A stretch of DNA of 64,000 nt from Marinomonas lutimaris. Lineage in GTDB: Bacteria > Pseudomonadota > Gammaproteobacteria > Pseudomonadales > Marinomonadaceae. The translations under genes were made by a program, and so were the position numbers. The stretch spans positions 434,001-498,000 of the forward strand of contig NZ_JAHLLW010000001.1 in the NCBI RefSeq assembly GCF_019426345.1. The letters are read 5' to 3'. Positions 9,541-18,100 of this stretch are shown here, in pieces. Numbering within the stretch: the first letter of the stretch is position 1; the number at the start of each line of letters is the position of its first letter. The notes beneath the pieces are model-generated. The model ran no database searches. It was given only the letters and a program-made list of their open reading frames with translations, and had not been told where the DNA came from.

Positions 9541-10161
9541 ATGAGTTTATTGATTTCAACTTGGATTAAGTTTTTCTTTCTTTTCGCACCGTTTTTTGTG
9601 TTGTCTATGTTTCTTGCGTTAACCCGTGGAGAATCGTCTGCATCGCGTCGAAAAGTGGCGAATAAAGCGATTATTGCCTCTGTGGTGATTTCAATTGTGT
9701 TGTTGTTTTTTGGCGGCAGTTTGTTTGCTGTATTAGGCATCACTCTGGATTCTTTCCGTATTGGCTCTGGTATCTTGCTGTTTATGTCTGCCTTGAGTTT
9801 GGTGCGTGATGGTACGCGTAATCATGCGGTTGGCATGCCAAGCGAAGAACGTGATGATGTGTCTGTTGTACCATTAGCGGTCCCGACAATTATTGGACCT
9901 GCGACCATTGGTACCATTCTGGTTTACGGCGCTGAATTGCAAGGCTGGGATTTGTTCATCGGCTTGTGTGGTTTGTTGTTGGCGTTGGGTACTCTGGCGA
10001 TTATTTTGTATTCCGGTTCTTTGATTGAAAAAATGCTTGGTCGAACAGGCTTAAACGTTTTGTCTAAGATTACCGGTTTGATTTTGGCGGCCATGGCTGC
10101 GCAGATATTTATGAGTGGTGTCATGGGCTTTTTACAGCCAGTGACTTCAGCCGCTAGCTAA
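9541..10161 (+). CDS. MarC family integral membrane protein
   Basis: A 206-residue protein with six hydrophobic segments. The sequence VPLAVPTIIGPATIGTILVYG in the middle matches the MarC/UPF0056 family signature (P-x-x-x-G-P), and a related half, N-terminal FAPFFVLSMFLALT, corresponds to the first repeat. Despite its name the family is not shown to cause antibiotic resistance, and its transport function is unsettled. It is monocistronic as far as can be seen, with a 114-base gap before the zinc operon. Confidence 0.85.
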   Translation: MSLLISTWIKFFFLFAPFFVLSMFLALTRGESSASRRKVANKAIIASVVISIVLLFFGGSLFAVLGITLDSFRIGSGILLFMSALSLVRDGTRNHAVGMPSEERDDVSVVPLAVPTIIGPATIGTILVYGAELQGWDLFIGLCGLLLALGTLAIILYSGSLIEKMLGRTGLNVLSKITGLILAAMAAQIFMSGVMGFLQPVTSAAS

Positions 10162-10228
10162 GTGGTTATGAATTAAACTTTGTACAAAATGCGGCGTTTC
10201 TTGGCTTTGGCTTCTCCTTGGGTTTTAC

Positions 10229-10245
10229 TTGTTATATCATAACAA
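10229..10245. promoter_or_regulatory. Zur-box-like palindrome
   Basis: TTGTTATATCATAACAA is a 7-3-7 inverted repeat (10229-10235 with 10239-10245), 30 bases upstream of the NicO-type gene. It matches the gammaproteobacterial Zur consensus TGTTATAnTATAACA at all but one central position. Because zur is in the operon behind it, autoregulated zinc repression is the natural reading. The palindrome is observed; binding is inferred. Confidence 0.75.
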
Positions 10246-10275
10246 AATTCTATCCAATCTCGGTGAGAGCCAATT

Positions 10276-11253
10276 ATGGCAAAGAACGTCGTTTTTTTAT
10301 TGTTATCTTTTTTATGTCTTAGCTCGCCTCTTTATGCTGCGATGGACTTTGCGGTTTATCAAGATTTTATTCAGTGGATTATTTCTCAACAAGCCACTTT
10401 TCATCGTGAATTAGTGTCTTTAGTTCGCTCTATCAGCAAGGGCGGCAGTCCGGTTTTATTGTGGGGGTTAATCTCTACAAGCTTCTTCTATGGCGTTTTT
10501 CACGCGGCAGGTCCTGGTCATGGCAAGGCGGTTATTTCTGCTTATATGCTGGCGAGCAAAGCACCGTTGCGTCGTGGTATTAGCCTAGCGTTTTTGTGTG
10601 CGGGTGTTCAGGCTGTGATGGCTGTATTGGTTATTGTGGTACTTAGCCAAGTATTTTCTTTGGCGGGAAAGGCCATGCAAATCAGTCGTTTCTTTGAAGT
10701 GGCGAGCTTTGCAGCGGTTGGCTTGATTGGTGTGTGGATTCTTGTACGTTTATTACGCGGCCAGTCTGGTTGTGGACATGATCACTCGCAAGATCACCTA
10801 GAAGAGCATCACAGCCACGATCACGCACATTATGGGCATAGCCATGACGGTCATGGTCACTCACACGGTCATTCTGATGATCACGCTTGTTGTTCGCATC
10901 ACGCGAATGAAGCGAAAACCGCCCGTCGCAGTATTTGGGCTATGGTGGCTGCGGTGGGGATTCGTCCTTGCACTGGAGCTATTTTGGTTTTGTTGTTTTC
11001 TTTGAGCACGGGCATTTTTGTTTGGGGCTTGGTGGCAACCTTTGCCATGGCCTTAGGTACTGCTATTACTGTCGCTGCTTTGGCGGGTGTCAGTGTTTTT
11101 GTTCGTGATACCGGTTTTGCGTTAAGTAGTGAGCATCGTGTTTGGCGACAGCGAGTGTCGCGCACCTTTGGTTTTCTTGCCGCTTTCGCTTTGATAATAA
11201 TCAGTACCTCCATGATTTGGAGTTACATCAGCAATGCAGGAAGGGCTTTCTAA
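10276..11253 (+). CDS. NicO/RcnA-type metal permease with histidine-rich loop
   Basis: A 325-residue inner-membrane protein of the nickel/cobalt transporter (NicO) superfamily. A signal-like first segment ends in LYAA; the sequence HAAGPGHGKAVISAY near residue 76 is the family motif with metal-binding histidines, and a second motif GIRPCTGAI occurs near residue 230. Between membrane helices lies a loop (about residues 166-210) with some 17 histidines, probably a metal store or sensor. Family members export nickel and cobalt or import metal. Lying in front of zur-znuCB and behind a Zur box, it is more likely a zinc-related transporter; direction of transport is not known. It overlaps zur by one base. 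Confidence 0.85.
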   Translation: MAKNVVFLLLSFLCLSSPLYAAMDFAVYQDFIQWIISQQATFHRELVSLVRSISKGGSPVLLWGLISTSFFYGVFHAAGPGHGKAVISAYMLASKAPLRRGISLAFLCAGVQAVMAVLVIVVLSQVFSLAGKAMQISRFFEVASFAAVGLIGVWILVRLLRGQSGCGHDHSQDHLEEHHSHDHAHYGHSHDGHGHSHGHSDDHACCSHHANEAKTARRSIWAMVAAVGIRPCTGAILVLLFSLSTGIFVWGLVATFAMALGTAITVAALAGVSVFVRDTGFALSSEHRVWRQRVSRTFGFLAAFALIIISTSMIWSYISNAGRAF

Positions 11254-11753
11254 TGAAACATGAAGACTTTCATCAACACAGCCACCATAACCATAATGAC
11301 TGTATTGATACCGCACTAGAAACCGCAGAAACTCTGTGTGCAGAGCAAGGCCAGCGATTAACGAAAGTACGTCGCCGCGCATTAGAATTGATCTGGGAAA
11401 GTCATCGTCCACTTGGTGCTTATCAGCTATTGGCGAAGTTAGCCGAAGAAGGTTTTAATTCGGCGCCACCAACGGTTTATCGAGCATTGGATTTTCTATT
11501 AGGCGCAGGACTTATTCACAAAGTGGAATCGATGAATGCCTACCTTGGTTGTGCCCATGCAGACAAAGCTCACAAAGGCTACTTCTTGATTTGCGACGAA
11601 TGCCACAATGTCATGGAGTTTGATTACCAAGATATTCATGCTGCGCTAATCGAAAAAGCCGCACATCAAGGTTTTGAATTACGCGCTGAAACCATTGAAT
11701 TAACGGGTTTGTGCGCGAAATGTAAGGAAAAATCAGTAGGAGCAAGCGCGTGA
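11253..11753 (+). CDS. zur: Zinc uptake regulator Zur (Fur family)
   Basis: A 166-residue Fur-family repressor that uses zinc as co-repressor. A histidine-rich N-terminus ([10 protein letters not shown]) precedes a winged helix ([15 protein letters not shown] to [10 protein letters not shown]). The structural zinc cysteines are CDEC near residue 118 and CAKC close to the C-terminus. The start ATG shares its A with the stop of the NicO gene (TAATG), and its end overlaps znuC by four bases, so translation is coupled. It probably represses its own operon through the palindrome at 10229. Confidence 0.93.
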   Translation: MKHEDFHQHSHHNHNDCIDTALETAETLCAEQGQRLTKVRRRALELIWESHRPLGAYQLLAKLAEEGFNSAPPTVYRALDFLLGAGLIHKVESMNAYLGCAHADKAHKGYFLICDECHNVMEFDYQDIHAALIEKAAHQGFELRAETIELTGLCAKCKEKSVGASA

Positions 11754-12538
11754 GCAAACGATTGGTCGCTTTTGACAAAATTGGTATCTCGTTTGATGGC
11801 CGAGTCTTGCTCGAAAACATAGATATGACCATCAGTGAAGGCGAGATTGTTACCTTGATTGGCCCAAATGGTAGCGGTAAAAGTACGCTGATTCGTACCT
11901 TACTCGGTCTACAAGAGGCCACATCAGGTGAAGTGGTAAGACACAAAACCTTGCGAATCGGATATATGCCGCAAAAGTTGCATATCGATCCGACCTTGCC
12001 ATTAACGGTAAAGCATTTTTTAGCTTTGGTACGGGGTGTTGATAAACAGCAAATTTTGCCTACCTTGGAAAAATTGGGCATTGGTCATTTGCTTCAGTCT
12101 CAGGTTCATGTGTTGTCAGGTGGCGAAACGCAGCGCGTATTATTGGCTCGCGCTTTGTTGAACCGACCGAATTTATTGGTACTTGATGAACCAGTGCAAG
12201 GCGTGGATGTGAATGGGCAAGTGGAACTTTATAATCTGATTGAAGGCATTCGTAATGAGCTAAATTGCGGTGTGCTGATGGTTTCCCATGATTTACATTT
12301 GGTGATGGCGAAAACCGATACCGTGGTGTGTATCAATCAGCATGTGTGCTGTTCGGGTAGCCCACAACACGTGACTGGTCACCCAGCTTATCAAGCTTTG
12401 TTTGGTGTGCCAGGGGCAGACGAATCCATCGCAATTTATGCCCATCAGCATGATCATGTGCATGATGAACACGGCAGTATTTTGTCAGACGGTGGTGATG
12501 CTCATAGCCACGATCATTCTCAGTGTAATCATCACTAA
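11750..12538 (+). CDS. znuC: Zinc ABC transporter ATPase ZnuC
   Basis: The 262-residue ATP-binding subunit of the high-affinity zinc importer. Walker A is GPNGSGKST at residues 38-46, the ABC signature is LSGGETQRV near residue 124 and Walker B is LLVLDEP near residue 145. The C-terminus carries a histidine-rich tail ([10 protein letters not shown] and [11 protein letters not shown]), common in zinc transporters. GTG start at 11750 overlaps the zur stop (GTGA). It pairs with ZnuB, 38 bases downstream. The substrate-binding protein ZnuA is not encoded in this operon. Confidence 0.95.
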   Translation: MSKRLVAFDKIGISFDGRVLLENIDMTISEGEIVTLIGPNGSGKSTLIRTLLGLQEATSGEVVRHKTLRIGYMPQKLHIDPTLPLTVKHFLALVRGVDKQQILPTLEKLGIGHLLQSQVHVLSGGETQRVLLARALLNRPNLLVLDEPVQGVDVNGQVELYNLIEGIRNELNCGVLMVSHDLHLVMAKTDTVVCINQHVCCSGSPQHVTGHPAYQALFGVPGADESIAIYAHQHDHVHDEHGSILSDGGDAHSHDHSQCNHH

Positions 12539-12576
12539 TCACACCTAAGTTAGCAGATTTTGGAGTTCGTAATAGC

Positions 12577-13368
12577 ATGTTAGATCTTTTGCTCAGAGCC
12601 TTGTTAGGTGGATTGGGTGTGGCTGCAGTAGCAGGGCCGTTAGGCGCGTTTGTCGTTTGGCGACGCATGGCCTATTTCGGTGATACCTTGGCGCATTCGG
12701 CCTTGTTGGGTGTGGCGTTAGGTTTTTTATTAGACATCAATTTGAATCTTGCCATTATCGTTTTGTGTGTTGGTTTGGCCTTGGTGTTGGTGACTTTGCA
12801 GAAGAAACACATTATTGCGACGGACACCTTGTTAGGGATTCTAGCGCATTCGGCATTGTCACTTGGTTTGGTTGCAGTAAGTTTTCTCGACAATATCCGC
12901 ATCGATTTGATGGCCTATTTGTTTGGTGATTTGCTGGCGATTAACCAAGCCGATGTTTACTGGATTTACGGTGGTGGTTTGGCGGTTATCACGTTATTGG
13001 TGACATTTTGGAAGCCGCTACTAGCTGTAACCGTTAATGAAGAATTGGCAAAAGTAGAAGGTTATCCGGTAGAAGCGATTCGTCTATTGCTGATGTTGCT
13101 GGTGGCTTTGGTGATTGCCGTGGCGATGAAAATTGTCGGTGTGTTGCTGATTACCTCTTTGATGATCATTCCCGCAGCAACCGCACGGAAGTTGTCGAAG
13201 ACGCCGGTACAGATGGCGTCGTTCGCTAGTTTGATTGGTTGTCTGTCTGTGTGTGGCGGCTTGTGGGCATCTTATCGCTGGGATACACCAACTGGGCCAA
13301 GTGTCGTTGTCTGTGCCGCTTTGTTGTTCCTAGTGGCTTACACTCTGCCGTTTAAGCGTCTCAGCTAG
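12577..13368 (+). CDS. znuB: Zinc ABC transporter permease ZnuB
   Basis: The 263-residue membrane subunit of the zinc importer, with about eight hydrophobic segments. The opening segment GPLGAFVVWRRMAYFGDTLAHSALLGVALG is diagnostic of the ABC-3 (ZnuB/MntB) family, and a second conserved stretch GVLLITSLMIIPAATAR occurs near residue 190. It is last in the operon and followed by a strong terminator. Confidence 0.95.
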   Translation: MLDLLLRALLGGLGVAAVAGPLGAFVVWRRMAYFGDTLAHSALLGVALGFLLDINLNLAIIVLCVGLALVLVTLQKKHIIATDTLLGILAHSALSLGLVAVSFLDNIRIDLMAYLFGDLLAINQADVYWIYGGGLAVITLLVTFWKPLLAVTVNEELAKVEGYPVEAIRLLLMLLVALVIAVAMKIVGVLLITSLMIIPAATARKLSKTPVQMASFASLIGCLSVCGGLWASYRWDTPTGPSVVVCAALLFLVAYTLPFKRLS

Positions 13369-13387
13369 ATATCTTACTATTCAAGTG

Positions 13388-13423
13388 AAGGCCATTTTGG
13401 GAAACCAAAGTGGCCTTTTTTTT
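13388..13423 (+). terminator. Terminator of the zinc operon
   Basis: A 13-bp stem (13388-13400 with 13405-13417, one G-T pair), GAAA loop and a run of eight T, 20 bases after the znuB stop. Confidence 0.93.
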
Positions 13424-13452
13424 GGGTTTTGTTCTCTGTTTCATTTTTCAAA

Positions 13453-13467
13453 CATTAATGATTATTA
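13453..13467. promoter_or_regulatory. Weak Fur-box-like site before the tadG-like gene
   Basis: CATTAATGATTATTA agrees with the 15-base Fur inverted repeat TGATAATnATTATCA at ten of the fourteen specified positions and lies 90 bases upstream of the tadG-like start. AT-rich sequence makes chance matches common, so this is only a candidate. Confidence 0.3.
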
Positions 13468-13556
13468 ATAAACCCGATCGTGCATTTTGTTGCGAATAGT
13501 TATCATCTACATTAACCTCATGCCAACTTTTTTACCGCTTTGAGCTGGAACAAGAA

Positions 13557-15143
13557 ATGAAAGTGGCAATAGTAAAAAATTGGTTTGCTAGGTTTGTAGC
13601 GGCGCTGCGACCTTCTAGAGAATTCACTGCTTTTTATCGGGATGAGGCTGGTGCGGTATTGCCTTTTGCTGTGTTGATTATTGTTGGCGGCGTCATTGCC
13701 GTGTCCTTTGCTGTAGATACTACAAGGATGGTGAATAGTTCTGCTCAAGTGAAGCGAGCGACGGATGTCGCAGCATTGGCGATTGGTAATATTCAATTGG
13801 CGAATGGTAATGATGAGGACGTGGATCTACAAAAGATAGCGAGTGGTTATGTGTTGAGTAATTTGGGCATGGACTCTGGGCTCATTAATCAAATTGAAGC
13901 CGAGCAAGTGACTGTCACGAAAGGCGAAGTGGATGGTAGCCCAACTTATAAGGTGAGTGTCACGCTAACGGCGCAATCAGACCTCTTGAAAGCAGGTGGC
14001 CAAGAACAAGTTATTTTTTCCACAGTAGAGGTGGTGTCTCGTCCAACAGAAGTTGCTTTGATTTTGCCTAATTCTGGTGCGGAAGACAGTGGAGAATTAG
14101 CAGCGCTACGTAAGGTTAGCAAGGAATTCGCTCGTAATCTTTTAGGTGATGAATCGGCAGGTACAGCGAATAATCAGAAAGTGTGGTTATCTTTAGTGCC
14201 CTTTAGTCAATCTGTCAATGTATATGACCCTGATGATCCAGATCGCATAAACCGCTGGGCGGAGTTTGGGGCATTAAATCCGCCAGAGCTTCGTAGCTTA
14301 TTTAGAACGGGTAAAGTTAGAAGCTTGGCAGACCCTCGCTTCCCTGATCGAGAGGCTGATTTGCTATGTATGTATCGTGGTTTAAGTGCGGGCGAGAATT
14401 TCTTTTGGGATCAGCCACCTTCTGGGCAATTTGAAATTTATTATCGTCATGACCTTCCCGAAAACGGTAGTCCTGGAGCATCTCCTGTTTCTTGGGTCGG
14501 GCCGAATCCTGATTTCCCCGATACTCAAGCTGAGGATACACGTTGGATTGTTGCCGACAAAGGTTGCCCCGATGCTCCTCTACTTCCACTCACTGACGAT
14601 TTGACAAAAATTGATTCACGCTTAGATCAGATGTCTACCCGTTTTAATGTGAACTATGCCATCGCTATGAGTTGGGCTGGTGCTGCGTTATCTCCCAATA
14701 TGCGGGGGGCAGTAGGCTGGGGAGATAATGAACTTCCTCTCGATTTCAGCCCAGATAATAACAATGTGAAAGTGATTGTGATGTTGGTTAATACCATTGG
14801 TGATTGGTTTGATACCGATTCATACAACTTTTACTTCGGAGAAGAAACGAGTGATTCGACTGGATTTGCACGTCGGCGCTTTTCAGATCTTTGTCGAGAT
14901 TTTAATAGTAAAAATATCAAATTTTTCTTTATTGGCGTTCGTCCTGGAGATCCGGAAGATTTTGGTCGTACCTTGTTTGCCGATGTGGCAGGGCCTGGTT
15001 TGCGGGAGTGTGCAAGTGGCGATGGCAACTTTCACTTTGCTGATGCCTCTAATTTTACCGAAGGGCAAAGCCAAATTGCATCGTCTCTGGAAGAGATTGC
15101 AGACGATATACGCCGTAACTATTACGCGCGTTTAATTGAATAA
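13557..15143 (+). CDS. TadG-like pilus assembly / von Willebrand-like surface protein
   Basis: A 528-residue protein of the TadE/TadG class. A short cytoplasmic N-terminus is followed by DEAGAVLPFAVLIIVGGVIAVSFAVDTTRM (about residues 28-60), the TadG-type membrane segment, and then a large exported region with a few cysteines and a fold resembling von Willebrand A domains in its second half (KVIVMLVNT near residue 400). TadG helps anchor or assemble Flp pili in other bacteria. It lies 13 kb from the tad operon at 28727 but only 45 bases upstream of the LEPR-motif giant protein, which suggests a shared operon and a role in surface display of that protein or in joining it with the pilus. The start ATG at 13557 has a purine-rich GGAACAAGAA upstream. 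Confidence 0.85.
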   Translation: MKVAIVKNWFARFVAALRPSREFTAFYRDEAGAVLPFAVLIIVGGVIAVSFAVDTTRMVNSSAQVKRATDVAALAIGNIQLANGNDEDVDLQKIASGYVLSNLGMDSGLINQIEAEQVTVTKGEVDGSPTYKVSVTLTAQSDLLKAGGQEQVIFSTVEVVSRPTEVALILPNSGAEDSGELAALRKVSKEFARNLLGDESAGTANNQKVWLSLVPFSQSVNVYDPDDPDRINRWAEFGALNPPELRSLFRTGKVRSLADPRFPDREADLLCMYRGLSAGENFFWDQPPSGQFEIYYRHDLPENGSPGASPVSWVGPNPDFPDTQAEDTRWIVADKGCPDAPLLPLTDDLTKIDSRLDQMSTRFNVNYAIAMSWAGAALSPNMRGAVGWGDNELPLDFSPDNNNVKVIVMLVNTIGDWFDTDSYNFYFGEETSDSTGFARRRFSDLCRDFNSKNIKFFFIGVRPGDPEDFGRTLFADVAGPGLRECASGDGNFHFADASNFTEGQSQIASSLEEIADDIRRNYYARLIE

Positions 15144-15188
15144 TTCAGGCTGCCGGAATCAGCTAGATAGAGCAGGAGTGTATTAATC

Positions 15189-18100
15189 ATGTTATTTCCT
15201 AAAAAATCACGGTCTTCACAGGTGCTCGCGTTGGAACCTCGGATGATGTTTGACGCTGAGGGTGCGGTTGAAGCAGCAGATACTTTGTCAGCGGTGTCGG
15301 CAGCTGAAACTGATTTAAGTGCTTCTAATGCTGTCGATGCAAGAGGGGAGGTGCCCACAATAGAAGGCGATATTAATATTTACTATGACAGCAAAGCTGA
15401 TCTTCAGGGTTCTGAGTATTCATTGAATGGTGTCGAAAGTATGGCTCTTAGCTCTGATGGTAAATACGCTTATTCTGTATACAGTGGCGGTGGCGATTCT
15501 GCTGCGATAGGCGTTTTTAGTGTCGATGAATCTGGACAGCTTACATTAGTTCATACTTATTATAACTATAGCGAAGAGTATACAGAATCATCTGGTCTTA
15601 TTAGGACGATGGATATAGAGGGGATAGCGGGTGCGACTCATGTGCTGCTATCTGATGATCAGCAGAGTGTGTATGTGTATGGGGAAACTGATAACAGCAT
15701 AGTGACATTTACTCGAAATGCTGACACTGGCGCTTTGGGGTTTCAATCAAAAGCTGATTTATCAAATTTTGGTATTGATAATGACAGTGTGTATGTTGAA
15801 GACATCATTATGTCAAACGGACATTTTTATATCGCAGCTGGTGACAGCATTGTTGTTTTGGATGCTGGTGAGGATGGAAACTTTACTGAAGTTGGGGCCT
15901 ATACGAATGGGCAGGATGGAGTTTCAGGGTTGGAAGGTGTGCGTCGATTAGCCCTCAGTGACGATGGCGAATACCTGATTGCAGGAGAAAATAGTGCCCT
16001 CACTTTGTTTAACGTTAATGATGACGGTACTTTGCAGTTTGTTTCATCAGTTGATAGTGGCATAGAAGAAAGCTTTACCATTCAGTCTATTGTCGTTGCT
16101 AAAGATGGTAAAGCTGTCTATGCCTTGAATAGCTACTCAGAAAGTGAATCTGAAATATTAGTCATGACATTAAGTGATGATGGCATCTTAGCATTTAACA
16201 ATCGCTATGCATTGTCAGCTGGTGCGCAAAGTATTGTGGTGTCGGACAATGGGGCTGGTGTGTTTGTTTTAGGCAGTAATGCCGATGTTTTTTCTTATGA
16301 TGAAACGAATCAAAGCTTAACAAAGGTTGATACTTTATCGGGAGGATTCGGTGGTGATTTAGGTGGCGAGTTTGGTGAGAGTAGCAAGTCCTATTTAAGT
16401 GCCGATGGTCGTAAAGTTTTTGTGTTAAATACCCAGTTTTCTCGAGAGTCTATACTTACTTATGATCTGGCTGTGAATAAACCTTCTCATGTAGAGGGCG
16501 ATGGCAGTGTGTTATTACTACCAAGTGGACGTATTGGAGATTCTGAATTAGATGAGTTAGATGATTATCAAGGTGCAAGCTTCAATGTTGTGCGGGAATC
16601 TGGCGGTTTAGAGGAAGATTCTTATGGTTTTATAAACGGTAATGGTTTGACGCTGGAAGACGGGAAAATTCTTCAAAATGGCGTTGAAATAGCGACCTTT
16701 GTTGTTTTTGATAATTCATTGATGGTGAATTTTACGAGTGCAACTAACCATGAAACTGCTCAAAATGTGCTGCGTCAGATTTCTTACGCTAACACCAGTA
16801 ATGATCCTCTGGCGAATGGAGCATCACCTACGTTTGTCATCATGGTTGATGACGGTGACGGTAATCAAACTTCTTTAGATGTCATAGTAAATCTCATTGA
16901 TGTCAATGATCCCTCTATTCTTACCACGACACCTGCACAGATAATCTATCCAACAGGTAGTGATTACACTCCATTATTTTCAGGTACTAGCATAGATACG
17001 GTAGAAAAGGGCCAATTGATTGGGCAAGTGGTTTTAAATATTACGGGTGCTTCTTCTTTTGATGTGTTGAAAATTGGCGACAGTAAATTGATTTTGTCCA
17101 CAACGTCAGGGCCATCGACAATCAGCAGCGGTTTATCTTATATGGTAACTAAATCGGGTGATACCACTACCGTGACCTTGTATTTACAACAGTCCGCGAC
17201 AGAAGCCGCTTCTTTGATTGATAGTATTAGCTATAAATATGAAGGTAAAGAAATTGTCGATCAGCGTACTGTAGCTTTGTCTGTTGTGGAGCCATGGGAT
17301 GGAAGCAGTAGCCTTACAACTACCTATGAAGATGAAGCGGTTATTACTTTTGAACAAGGGCAAAACTCGGCCCCCGTTTTAAGTGGTGACACAGGAAATA
17401 TATCGTACATAGAAGGAAGTCCTGCTTTTAGTGTTTTTCCTGACGCAAATTTACCCGTAGATGAGCAAATGGATGCTTACAATAATGGCTTAGGAAGCTA
17501 CCACCGCGCTGTAATGACGGTTTCGATTGACGATGCTTCGCCAGGCGATGTGTTGTCATTTTCGGATGGTAATAATCTGACCTTGAGTAAAGGAACAGAA
17601 ATACTAAAGGACGGTGTCATCATAGGAACTGTATCCGTGAGTGATGGTGAGTTGACAGTGACTTTTACTGAAAATAACGGAGCGACACCTACAACGGAAG
17701 ATGTCAAAAATATTTTGAACCAGATTCAATATAAAAGCACCAGTGATTCGCCTGTAGCTACGCTAACGATAACGGCAACAATGACTAATCATTTAGGGCT
17801 TACATCAGCAGGGTTAAGCACACAGGTCGATATTATCGCTGTAAATGATGCGCCTTTAGTTAGAGATGCCCTTGAGGTGTCGGCGGATGATATAGGGCTT
17901 ATTGCTAATTTGGACAGTATAGAAGGCTTAGAAAATGTTGCTGCGTCAACGGTATCGGGCGACGGGACCATTTTTTATGTGGCAGACAGCAAGGGGAATA
18001 TTGCCGTATTTAATCGCGATGCTGACACCGGAGAGTGGGTTTATCAAATAACGCTTCCTTCGATTGAAGGGTTAGAGTCCGTTGATAAATTGGTAACTAC

